Positions 31,862-41,535 of a DNA stretch of 64,000 nt are shown piece by piece. A model generated the notes under the pieces. That model worked only from the letters and a program-made list of their open reading frames with translations, was not told the origin of the DNA and made no database searches. The DNA is taken from contig CANTFK010000412.1 in the NCBI GenBank assembly GCA_947646735.1, forward strand, positions 124,001-188,000, in the 5' to 3' direction. The stretch is from Peronospora farinosa (lineage: Eukaryota; Oomycota; Peronosporomycetes; Peronosporales; Peronosporaceae). Position 1 is the stretch's first letter. The number at the start of each line of letters is the position of its first letter. The translations under genes and the position numbers were made by a program.

Positions 31862-32938
31862 ATGGGTCTTCTCGACATCGTCCAGCCTGGTGTCCTCAAT
31901 GGTGAGGACATTATGAAGGTATACAAGTACGCTCAGGAGCACAAGTTTGCCATTCCAGCCGTAAATGTGACGTCATCATCGACGGCAAATGCCGCTTTGC
32001 AAGCCGCTCGTGACATCAAGTCGCCCATTATCATTCAGACATCAAATGGTGGTGCCGCTTTTTACGCTGGCAAGGGGATTGACAACAAGAATCAGAAAGC
32101 TTCGGTGTTGGGTGCCATTGCTGCTGCGTATCACGTGCGTGCCATGGCCGAACATTACGGAATCCCAGTGATTCTTCACTCGGATCATTGTGCCAAGAAG
32201 CTGCTGCCGTGGTTTGACGGTATGCTGGAGGCTGATGAAAAGTATTTTGCAGAACATGGCGTTCCTTTATGGAGCTCACACATGCTCGACCTGTCAGAAG
32301 AGCCAATGGAGGAGAATGTCGCTCTCAGTAAGAAGTACTTTGAACGCATGACCAAGATGGGTTTGATCCTTGAAATTGAGTTGGGGTTGACTGGCGGTGA
32401 GGAGGACGGCGTGGACAATAGTGAAGTGGACAATGCGTCGCTGTATTCACAGCCAGAGGACATTCTGCTGGCGTACAACGAGCTGAGCGCCGTGTCACCG
32501 AACTTTACGATTGCTGCTGCGTTTGGCAACGTGCACGGCGTGTACAAGCCGGGTAATGTGAAGCTTCACCCCGAGATCCTGGGTGACTTTCAGAAGTTTG
32601 TCACTAAGGAAAAGTCGCTCGAGGACGACAAGCCCGTGTTCTTTGTATTCCACGGTGGCTCTGGCTCATCGGCTCAAAAGATTGAGACGGCTGTGGGCAA
32701 CGGTGTGGTCAAGATGAACATTGACACGGACACGCAGTGGGCGTACTGGGACGGTCTGCGCAAGTTTTACGAGGACAAGAAGGACTATTTGCAGGGCCAG
32801 ATCGGTAACCCCGATGGTGCAGACGTCCCGAACAAGAAGTACTACGATCCTCGTGTGTGGGTCCGCAAGTCGGAGGAGTCGATGATCAGTCGTTTGCAAC
32901 AGGCGTTCCGTGATCTGAACTGCGTGGACGTGCTGTAA
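31862..32938 (+). CDS. FBA: Class II fructose-bisphosphate aldolase, right copy
   Basis: 358 residues and the same enzyme as the left copy. All visible metal and substrate motifs (HSDHC, FGNVHG, FHGGSGS, NIDTDTQWA) are intact. The only protein difference I find is Lys for Glu at residue 273 (GAG to AAG), next to the phosphate-binding GGSGSSAQ loop. A start at 31862 gives the family length. An upstream in-frame ATG exists only because the C tract is two bases shorter here. It has its own copy of the promoter and reads away from the centre of the inverted duplication toward the SYLF gene. Both genes could be expressed, so total aldolase dosage may be doubled (inference). Confidence 0.95.
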   Translation: MGLLDIVQPGVLNGEDIMKVYKYAQEHKFAIPAVNVTSSSTANAALQAARDIKSPIIIQTSNGGAAFYAGKGIDNKNQKASVLGAIAAAYHVRAMAEHYGIPVILHSDHCAKKLLPWFDGMLEADEKYFAEHGVPLWSSHMLDLSEEPMEENVALSKKYFERMTKMGLILEIELGLTGGEEDGVDNSEVDNASLYSQPEDILLAYNELSAVSPNFTIAAAFGNVHGVYKPGNVKLHPEILGDFQKFVTKEKSLEDDKPVFFVFHGGSGSSAQKIETAVGNGVVKMNIDTDTQWAYWDGLRKFYEDKKDYLQGQIGNPDGADVPNKKYYDPRVWVRKSEESMISRLQQAFRDLNCVDVL

Positions 32939-33315
32939 GCAGTCTCTGGTGTTTGGCAGAGTAGTGGTCATTGTTTAAGCGCGTAGTATCAGCTACAACG
33001 GTCGAACCGACGTGACCGACCAAGCTGGCATCTACTCAGCTAGTAGTGTTCTTTTCAAACATTTAATCGCACACAAATCTTCCATCTTCTACGAAATGGT
33101 TACCTGTCAATTATGCTAGATTGACTAATTATTAACTAATTGATTGACTGATTAATTATCTATCTATCGTGTAATATTGACTACCGTAACATTGACTACC
33201 TATCAATTGTATTGAATTGATTGCACTAACTACAAGTTCAATATAGGTACAGTTTTTCTACCTTGCTTGTTATATCGCTATTTCCACCTCTACTTAATAA
33301 TATCTTCATCTCGTC

Positions 33316-34776
33316 TTCTTCTTCATCATCATCATCATGCCTCTTCATATGCCATACCATTCAACCATGGAGAAAGAAATTATCAAAGCTGCTGGTATCT
33401 TAGACTCTTGTTTCCGTTCAACCATTAGTGCTGATTCAGCCATTCCCGCTGAATTGATTCGAAATGCTGCAGGTCTTGCCTTCCTTACAGTTGTTAAAGC
33501 TGGTTTTGTATGGACTGGTAAAATGGGTACAGGCGTCGTTATGGCCCGACTTGCTGATGGCACCTGGTCACCTCCATCAGGCATTGGTACAGCAGGAATG
33601 GGCTTTGGTGCTGAAGTTGGTGGAGAGATCATTGACTTTCTTATTGTATTGGGATCTCCTAGTGCTGTCCAGACATTTAAAAAGGGCACCCAAGTGTCGG
33701 TTGGTGCTGCATTAGATTTAGCAGTGGGGCCCGTGGGTCGATCAGCTGGTGCCAATGTTAACGCTGGAGGAGGAGGTGTCAGTGGCAATTACACGTACAG
33801 TCACGCCAAGGGCGTGTTTGCTGGAGCAGGACTTCACGGCTCGACCTTCCTGGTCCGTGGTGAGATGAACAGTCAGTTTTATGGCCGTAAGGTCACTCCC
33901 AATGAGATTCTGAGTGGAAAAGTTGCTCCACCATTGGGATCATGTGACATTCTGTTTGATGCAATACGTCGTGCATGTAACGAGCAAGGACTGAGTGGAC
34001 GCAATGTAAACTTGGTTGGTGGTAGACGTAGTAGCACTAGTACTAGCTACCATGGCAGCAATGGAACCCCGGATGCTGCCGATCATGCTGCTGCAGCTCA
34101 TGCGACTTCGCTCGTGGCTAATAGGTCCTCTTTGCACTCTAGTTCGTACCGTGAACAGTACGTGACCCCGTCGTTGTCGTCGACGTCGACGTCGACGACC
34201 TTAGCAATGGCGAGTACCGTGCAGCCGGATCCGAACGACCCACGGATACGACGATACAGCTCATACAAATCGGAACGGGAACTCTATGCACAGTTTGAGC
34301 AACGGAAAAGTGCCGCACCGACCGAGTCTACACACTCTCATCCGACAAATCCGTCATTGAAGTATAAATCTTACCCTGCTCCAGCCCCCAATGCGGCATA
34401 CACAGCGCCTGCACAGGCACAAGCTATGTATGATTCGTTCGTGAAGCCATCGGCGCCGAAGGCCCCGCAGCAGCCTGTGCCTCCTCTCCCATCACCTGCA
34501 AAGGGCGCTGAGATGAAGCAGGTGTACTCGGACGTGATAAATTTTGTACAAACCAATTGCCCGTACGCGAAACTACAGGTGTTTAAGGATAATTGCCGGC
34601 TCTTCGGCCAGGACGCAATGTCGCTCGACGCATTTTTCAGCTACTTGCTGTCAATTTGCTCCCACGCACTCATGAAGGATCTCGTGCCTCAGTTAGTGCG
34701 CTTGCTTCCTACGCAGGAGAAACGTGAACGCCTTTGGGTATGTATGATGAATCGGTTGTCGGCTGCTTGTCGTTGA
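33316..34776 (+). CDS. SYLF (Ysc84-type) domain protein with long C-terminal tail
   Basis: The coding part is 33337-34776 (479 residues); I include a CATCAT/TTC run just upstream. Residues 10-220 match the SYLF (DUF500) domain of Ysc84/SH3YL1 proteins. Blocks include AAGLAFLTVVKAGFVWTGKM, GTGVVMARL, SPPSGIGTAGMGFGAEVGGE, FLIVLG and AGVFAGAGLHGS-like glycine-rich strands. These proteins bind phosphoinositides and actin at endocytic sites. The usual SH3 domain is absent. Residues 230-380 are low-complexity (S/T/A/P, GACGACGTCG runs). The last about 90 residues form a conserved-looking helical module (VYSDVINFVQTNCPYAK, then LLPTQEKRERLW), reminiscent of the end of ZNF598/Hel2-type proteins, which is a weak resemblance. 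ATG 33367 is an alternative start. Confidence 0.82.
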   Translation, partial: FFFIIIIMPLHMPYHSTMEKEIIKAAGILDSCFRSTISADSAIPAELIRNAAGLAFLTVVKAGFVWTGKMGTGVVMARLADGTWSPPSGIGTAGMGFGAEVGGEIIDFLIVLGSPSAVQTFKKGTQVSVGAALDLAVGPVGRSAGANVNAGGGGVSGNYTYSHAKGVFAGAGLHGSTFLVRGEMNSQFYGRKVTPNEILSGKVAPPLGSCDILFDAIRRACNEQGLSGRNVNLVGGRRSSTSTSYHGSNGTPDAADHAAAAHATSLVANRSSLHSSSYREQYVTPSLSSTSTSTTLAMASTVQPDPNDPRIRRYSSYKSERELYAQFEQRKSAAPTESTHSHPTNPSLKYKSYPAPAPNAAYTAPAQAQAMYDSFVKPSAPKAPQQPVPPLPSPAKGAEMKQVYSDVINFVQTNCPYAKLQVFKDNCRLFGQDAMSLDAFFSYLLSICSHALMKDLVPQLVRLLPTQEKRERLWVCMMNRLSAACR

Positions 34777-35609
34777 AGGCGTTCTGTATTCATGATAACT
34801 CACGCAATTGTTCTGTGTGTCTTATTTGGTAGACGTTGTATGTGCGCGAAGTGCTTATGATCAATATCTGAGGACTTTCATTGTATATATGACAACGCAC
34901 ATATTGGCTGCAAACGAAAGATGATGATTTAGCATCCAGAATTCAGGAAAAAGGAAGCAGCACGATGACACGTTGTATCGTGGCGATATGTTGCTCATCG
35001 TTACCACTCCATTGTAAGATTTTGCACTATTATTGCGTTTGCTTGTAGACCTATCGTTGGAATGAAGCGTCGCGATCTCAAGAGGTTTTTGTGAGGAATT
35101 GAGCGACCAGCGCTACCCTGTTCGTTTGATCTGATGCAGGAAAAAAAACTGACGCGTTTTGTGAGTGGTTCGTATCGTGACATCGGTGACATCGGCATGG
35201 CTAATAGTACAAGAAGGTTTGATCAGATGATGTCCATCGACGAGATGTAATCTTAAATGATCGCTGATAATGACCACAGCGGTGAGATCGAGATCGAGAT
35301 CGATTCGCTGGTTCGCTTCGTTTGCTATGACTGACTGAGGCGCAGACGCTACGGGCTGCGCAGTTTGACGACTAGTCCGCCCTACTGATTCCTGTGGAGG
35401 TACCCCGACAGGACTGGTTACGTTGGGTACAGCTTATCAAGAAGACTTTGGTCTGTCCATCGATACTGACTGGACACAGACGTAATTGAGTTGAGGAGTT
35501 CAAGGCAGTGTTGTCTTAATGCGAAACCCTTTATGCTGTTGGTTCTCAACTGCTGTTGATATTCTCCGTTATAGTCCGAATAATGCAAGCACCAAGACCA
35601 AAGTGATGT
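34777..35609. other. Intergenic between SYLF gene and RAD18
   Basis: 3' ends of both neighbours converge here. It contains a GATC/GAGATCGAGATCGAGATCGAT run at about 35284-35305 but no credible coding frame, RNA gene or repeat family. Confidence 0.5.
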
Positions 35610-37151
35610 CTATGACAAAGCTATTTTGCTTTGGAAATGCATCTTCTTGCGTAGGCGTTTCTTGGCCGGGATTGATGCCGGCTCAAAGCCACATGCCTCG
35701 CATTGCTGACACGTTGCTTCGTTGATTAATGTGCACCGCGAGCACTGCCACTCGGTAGCAGCCTCACCCGCGTCTTCAGTTACTTCAATCGAGTCATCTG
35801 CTGCCGAGTCGGCGCCATCGGTACTTCGAGCGTGTTTACCTAGACTTTCTCGCTTTTCGTCTTCACCAGTTTGCTGCGGTTTCTCCTCTTCATCTTCACC
35901 TTCATTTCCCGAGATGACAATCTCTTCTGTAACGCTTTCGTCCGTTGCACCTGGTGAAGTAAATGCCGCAGCAATCGCCCGCTTGGCCTTTCCCTTTGAC
36001 TTCAGAGGAGTTACCGCTATCGCTGCATTTCCATGATCTTCAGCTACAGCACGCGCAACACCATCCAGGTCATCGTAGCGGTTCGCTGGCGACTGCTCTT
36101 GCACGAATGAGGACGGCAAGTCGACACGAATCTCATGTGTCACCGAGTTCACGTAGAATTCCTGCTTGACGCTCGTGTCGAGAGCACAAAAGTGACGCCA
36201 CACACCAACCGATGCTCCATTCCCTTCCTTCTGTGGGGTATTACTGGACGACGTATCTGTCGACGGTGTTGGCGGTCGTTTACCTGATTTTCTATCCGCA
36301 ATATCCTGTCGGAGTTTATCAAAACTAGCGCGCATTTGTGCCGACACGCCCGATGCCGGAGATGCTGCGTTTCCATTGTCATTTCCACTTTGGCTGCGTT
36401 TCAACGCGTCTGTCTTGGCCTTTTGCTGCATTCTCGCATGATGATTCCGTACAACTTCCTCTCGCACTTGAGCTGTGCTCTTTGGATTCACTGAATCTGC
36501 CTGTGCATTCGACAGCAAGACAAACTACATGTAGACAAACAAAATGCACACACAAAAGCAGCCAACAAACTGAGCACAATGCCACGTCAGGGGAAAAAAA
36601 TAAAAGAACCTATTGTGGCTTCCCACCTCTTTGTGAATCTGAATAATCTCTTCTCGGTTCTTGATCGGGACTCGGACATTAATCGAGTCAAGTAATTTCC
36701 TCACTTCCTTGTCCCTCATGACATTGTAAGACAAAAGTGGCAACCGTTCTGGTATGTCCTGCTGCTTTATCTTCTTGACCTTTCCACTCTCTGTATTGGG
36801 TGTAGACACAGCGGAGCTTGAAAGTTTTTTTCTACCTTGTAATCTCTTGAGTAAATCTGGCTTGGATTTCTCAAACAAGAGTGCGACCTGTTCCAGTGCC
36901 CGATTGGGTACCAAATCTCGCGTGTCACAGGGTTGTTTGCATTGTGGACAACATCCGTTTGCCCCTTTGCTCTGTAAAAAACGACGTACACAAGTAGAGC
37001 AGAATGTATGTGAACAGGGCAATAGAACAGGACCATGGAAGAAATCGCCACAGATCTGACAACGTAAATGTCTCTCCATTTCTTGTTGAGCTTTGCACTC
37101 GACTGGCCATTCCCATTCCTCAAGCATCTCATCACCCTTGAAGCCTATCAT
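35610..37151 (-). CDS. RAD18: RAD18-like E3 ubiquitin ligase, with C-terminal RanBP2 zinc finger
   Basis: Two exons, 37151-36627 and 36524-35610, spliced by a 102-bp GT-AG intron in frame, give 479 residues. RING residues 31-71 read CQICGDFFHG...PCSHTFCSTC...CPQC. A SAP-like segment follows at about 135-175 (LLSYNVMRDKEVRKLLDSI, then IKNREEIIQIHKEFVLLSNA). That pairing and the HKEFVLLxNAQ block are typical of RAD18, which binds RAD6 and monoubiquitinates PCNA at stalled forks. Near the end (about 434-455) a RanBP2-type zinc finger (WQCSRCTLINEATCQQCEAC) is present. Animal RAD18 has a UBZ finger there instead. The middle is acidic and low-complexity, and a basic end (KKRLRKK) is a likely nuclear signal. 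It is divergent from the CCNDBP1-like gene. Confidence 0.85.
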
Positions 37152-37410
37152 TTATATTGTGTATACACAGAGAAATCGGTGAAAGATATTATCGAAAAAA
37201 ATAGGGGAAGACAGGAGTGAAGCTACTGCAGCAATAGGGAGACTAAAGCATTTTATTTTTACGTGGTCGTCTTCTAATACCGTTCATTTAGATAATAACT
37301 TGCACTAGTACCGGTTTCCACGTCCCTTTTGGTTGACTGCCGAAATTAGTCATTTTAGGCTCATTTCGTCGTGTTAATTTGGGTTCCGAGTCCTTGGAGG
37401 ACAGTAAGAA
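37152..37410. promoter_or_regulatory. Shared divergent promoter region
   Basis: 259 bp separate the two ATGs. On the plus side GCTCATTTCGTCG at 37359-37371 fits an oomycete initiator, 40-50 bases before ATG 37411. No clear initiator is visible on the RAD18 side. Confidence 0.5.
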
Positions 37411-38662
37411 ATGGCGAGTTTCTTGACGGCCTTTAACGCGCAACTTGTCACGTATCTGGTGCAGCTACAGGAGTTACAGGATAAGAATCGAAAGCAGCAA
37501 CTCTTTCAGCCTACGTTCTGGCTGCAACAATCGGATTTTGATGTCGCGCGGGAGGTTTTTGTTGCGGTAGAGCGCTCGCTTGATTGGGATTGGTTTCTAG
37601 TTTGAATGGCTTTGTTTAGTCTGATTTGTTTGTGTGGTGATATGATTACAGGCTGCTGGAGCTATTGGACATACAGTGACCAAGTTCTCACTTGTGTATA
37701 GTAAAACACCGAGCAAAGAGCAAGGTGCGAGTATCTGTGAGGCACTGGCCAACCCGTGCGAGCAGTTACTGGCTGCTACTACCGTTGCGCTCTTTTGCGG
37801 CACGGGACCATCACTTGCGACAGAAATTATCAACGATGCAATGTACGAGTTTACATGCTGAGTGCTGGTGGTGTATATGGAAGTGATGGCTTTACAATTG
37901 TGTACTGGTTGCAGTCGTCTGATCAAGAGCGTGCACAACCTTGCAAAAACAATTGAAACGGGTGACTTGACGCATGTACCACAGCTCACTGGTCGTGTGT
38001 GGGAGTACTCCACGTCTCGCGTGTCCAAGTCAAACTGCGTGGCTTCAAAACGCAGCATGCTGCAGGTACAAAGGGCTCTGCGTTGATGTTTTGTTGCAAT
38101 AGTGTTTTGATAATCGTCATGTCGATTTTCATTGTGTTGACAGTGCATTACGATGTTAAATTCGACAATTGACGAGCTCAAGGAGCTCCTTGAACATGAG
38201 GAAGGTAACAGTCAAGCCACGGCGTTGGACGAGATTGAGCAAGACGACGAATTCGGGTTTGACTCGAGCTTGACGGAAGAAGAGCGCACGTTATTTCAGA
38301 GTGGTCTCACGCTGCTGTCAATGTGCGCTGCCATCATGAAACGTGGTGTGCTGACGATCAAGAAGCTGACGATCTCGAACGATCAGGATGAGTTCCTCAA
38401 GTGGACAGCCAGACTAGACGTGAGCTACACTTTGGCACAGGATGCAATCGTAGACTTTGGTGCGGCGTTATACCCGCCCATTGGCACCGACGAGTTATCA
38501 GAAGCTGTGACGGAATTGGAGACTTTTGCGACGGCTATTTTAGTGTGTCTGAAGGAAATGCCAGAGCTAGGAACTGCGGAAGAAGACGCCCTACGTATCG
38601 GTGAAGCTGCTTTTGCCAAGCAGGTCATCATCGTGAAGAGTCAAATAGAGGTCTCCCAGTAA
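37411..38662 (+). CDS. CCNDBP1/GCIP-like protein (cyclin-D-binding family)
   Basis: Four exons (37411-37566, 37652-37842, 37915-38065, 38144-38662) with introns of 85, 72 and 78 bp keep one frame and give 338 residues. The family match rests on a conserved order. First come AAGAIGHTVTKFSLVYS and CEQLLAATTVALFCGTGPSL. Next is the helix RLIKSVHNLAKTIETGD, then LTGRVWEYSTSRVSKSN. Last is MLNSTIDELKELLE with a DSSLTEEE acidic segment. Animal members bind cyclin D1 and GRAP2 and repress bHLH factors. In an organism without clear cyclin D the role is unknown. The all-helical fold resembles vinculin-like bundles. The stop codon TAA at 38660 is directly followed by the ATG of the next gene. Confidence 0.8.
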
Positions 38663-39187
38663 ATGACTGCTAATAATCACCATCCAAATTGGCGTGTAGT
38701 GAGCATTGCAATGACGAAAGGAGATGATGATCTCGTGGCAGAGTTCTCCATCTGGGCTGTGCCAGGACAGCCCAAAGCACAGGAGCTTGAAGATACGATC
38801 AGGACGTATGCCCAGCAACTAGGAACGTCACCATTTTTCCCGCATATGACCATCTTGTCCGGCGTGAAGGTGCGACAGAGTAACAAAAAGGATGTAACAT
38901 TCATGCCCCATATGAGGTAATGAGAATGAGTTTGTCTATTGATTCGTAGCCATCGAATGAAACCATTAGCTAACGTGAAGAGCTCTTGCGTATGAAAAAG
39001 TATTGTCTACGGCGATGTAGCGATGGGATTGCGTGCTGAATTAGCGAAAGAATTAGGCTCGTGTTTCAATGGAATGCGTCTAAAAGTTAGTACAAATTTG
39101 GTTGTACCATTTTAAATGAAAATTGTGTAAATTACCACGATTTCATGTGTACAGATGGACAGAATTCAGCTATGGCGTACACTATGA
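38663..39187 (+). CDS. Short 2H phosphoesterase (cyclic phosphodiesterase-like), compact
   Basis: Three exons (38663-38916, 39001-39085, 39155-39187) give 123 residues. Residues 24-70 match the start of CPDase (AEFSIWAVPGQPKAQELEDT). Both H-x-T/S motifs are present: PHMTILSG (first) and FMPHMSIVYGD (second, created by splicing AG/T across the first intron). The end DRIQLWRTL matches the last strand. The family opens ADP-ribose 1'',2''-cyclic phosphate or similar 2',3' ends. The about 60 residues that normally separate the two motifs are reduced to about 13, so the fold may not form. The first ATG abuts the previous stop; ATG 38711 (MTKGDDD) is a more ordinary start. Activity is doubtful. Confidence 0.62.
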
Positions 39188-39769
39188 AAAGTTGAGACAT
39201 GAGAGCTGGTGGCCGAAGTGTCATTAAAACCATGAGATTTCCACGCTCGTTTTTAATTGCGTGAATTCATCAGACGCGGTTATTAATCAGATTTTATTAC
39301 TTATTGGAGGGAATTCCGTTACAAACCCTGTCGGTTTGCTACAACTTGCGCGTCTTTGTGCATAAAAAAACGCCAGCGTGTCTCTTCCACTGCCTCCTGA
39401 TTGCGTATCTGTTATTTTCGGGTCGTCGTACCTGGTCTTTTGGCACCGTGTTTCGTAAACGCATTCTACCTTGTTCTGACACTTGGGTGTCTATTGTACC
39501 GGCATTCCGTGTCTGTCCATGACATAGTCTAAGCCACTGCCTTTTCATTGAGTCGCAGTTTCTTCACTCTCTCGAGTACGTAACCCTTCGTTCTCAGTCG
39601 ATACAATACTTACAAATTGTTAGTTTCTTCCTCAGTACGCAAGAGCATTGAAATTACGACTCGTGTTTGTCTAAATTGACCACTTTTCAGCCTGTTCCGG
39701 ACGTCGAGAAGCTCCTGTTGTTGCCAGTTGAAAGCTATTTGTCGTCCAAGTTTCGAGCCTTTTTACCTC
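39188..39769. other. Intergenic upstream of the thiol dioxygenase
   Basis: No gene recognised. A 72-codon frame at 39304-39522 has no motif. Possible initiator-like words TTCATTGAGTCG near 39543 and TTCACTCTCTCG near 39562 may serve the following gene. Confidence 0.4.
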
Positions 39770-41117
39770 ATGCCGAGACAAAAAGATACCAAGCGGATTG
39801 ATCCGACACGAGCGCGTCATCCAGGAGAACTCACAGTCGACAGGGAATCACACAATGTGTTTAAAGTCAGTGGCAGTCCGATCATCAGTCCCAGATCTAT
39901 CCGTCATTGTCTTGAAGAGCCCGAGTTTGGCACTAATGGACAGCCACGGAAGCTGTCAAACGGTGGCGTGTTGTTACCGAGTCCGCTAATTTCCAAGAAA
40001 GATGCTCTCATAGCAGCTGCTGCTGCTGCTATTCAGGCAAAAGAAGCACAGAAAGCTCTTGAAGCAGAACAGGCTGCTAATGCTAGCTTACAGGGACTTT
40101 CAGGCGTGCAACTTGTGGTGCATCAGATGCTGACTACATATACGCGCACGTTGGCTCAACTTGGAGTCGAGAGAGCTGGCTTTCCCAATACTAGATTGTC
40201 GCTGAAACAGATTGAGACGATGCTGAGTCCAGTGGTTACTCTGTGCGGTGCATTGCGAGCTGATCATTTTGGCATTCATGTGCCGACTCCGCAGATTGCA
40301 CGCACGATGAACGACGTGCACTACTGGAAGTTGTGGGAGTCAGATTCTATCGATATTGGCATCTTTTTTATGCCGCCGAACAGTACCATTCCACTGCACA
40401 ATCATCCGGGCATGAGCGTTGTCACGAGAGTGTAAGAAGCTGCTGTTGTGGTGCAAAGCGAAACAAAGCAAAACGGAAGAGAGCCGTCTTCTAATTTGTT
40501 TCTTGTTATTTGTTAAAAGATTGTACGGTGCTGCTTCCGTGACATCGTACGATATCCTGTCTGATGCGGAGCTTCAGACCTTGGAAGCAGGAAGTGAAAT
40601 TGTTTATGAGGATGCTATGTTCGGTTCAGAGTGCGTCGTTGTACATTTCCTGGCAAACGTTGCAGCGACTCACATTTTGCTCGTGGTGTTTTGGTGCTCC
40701 TCAGTGCGATCAATCCAGACGTTGGATCGGTTTCGTGGGCGCGTGTCAGTCGAGAGGGCAAGTTTGGCCAAGAAACGACCACGTGGTTGGATCCCCGTCG
40801 GTTTAATTTGCATAATATTCAGGCTAGCTCGGACATTGGCTGTGCGATGCTGGACATAATGGTGCCTCCTTATGACAAGTACGTTTATTACGCAGCTTTA
40901 CCACCCATTATAGCTTGTTATAGAAAAGGAATATCGATGTTGCTGTGTTGTGTTAATTTGTTGTAGTGCAAACCGAGATTGCCATCATTTCAAGATTGTG
41001 GAGCAAAAGATGGTGCACAACAAGCGTATTGTTAAGATGCTAGAGTCTATAAAATCTGACAACCATAAGGATCCTCCCACGAGCGCAACAGAAAATTCGT
41101 CGCCAACATCTTCGTGA
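39770..41117 (+). CDS. Thiol dioxygenase (PCO/ADO family, cysteine or cysteamine oxidase)
   Basis: Four exons (39770-40431, 40520-40618, 40666-40878, 40967-41117) keep frame and give 374 residues. The PCO_ADO cupin shows IGIFFMPPNSTIPLHNHPGM, with iron ligands His210 and His212, then VLYGAASVTSYD, CAMLDIMVPPYD and RDCHHFKIV. The third iron histidine is likely the His in RFNLHNI. These enzymes oxidise cysteine at protein N-termini, marking them for degradation by the N-degron pathway as an oxygen sensor, or oxidise cysteamine. The N-terminal 120 residues are an alanine-rich helical extension (ALIAAAAAAIQAKEAQKALE). Intron 2 is only 47 bp (40619-40665) and is the least certain junction. Confidence 0.8.
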
Positions 41118-41535
41118 TTCCGTAGCCAAGAGTATAGAGGTTCCCACCTCCTGGTATTTTCGAGTCAATGTCAGGGTGATGGCCTGGTCGATCGTCAGTT
41201 GGATGAATGTGGTGCTGTTTGACAGTACCAGCCGAGCAAGCTTGACTATGGAACAAGTTGACGCTGTGATACAGTAGAAGTGGAGTACATGTAGCCACAG
41301 AAGCGGTACGGTTCAGTCGTATCGTTATTATTATTATCGACTTGATCGGGAAACTGAACCAGTAAACGTGTGAAGAATGAAGCGCCTTGTGTCTTGATCA
41401 TTTCCTTGTGAGTCAACTGGACCACGATTGAGAAGAAGGATGCACTCCGAGTTTGTTGCAATGAATGAATCCACTACTACGTAATTGCAAAAGACTGATA
41501 AATATACATTTGCCACCTGTGGTGAGTACGTAAGC
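41118..41535. other. Convergent 3' regions
   Basis: Between tail-to-tail genes. Contains a short ATTATTATTATCGAC run near 41324 but no gene or RNA that I can support. Confidence 0.5.

Larger units (their letters stand above)
30003..33088. repeat. Right arm of inverted duplication, outer part
   Basis: Reverse complement of about 14472-17552. Contains the second aldolase gene. Non-genic section 30003-31760 mirrors 15800-17550 with scattered substitutions. One divergent patch lies at about 31255-31288, where the right copy has AAAAGTACTGC-type sequence in place of the left version. Confidence 0.9.
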
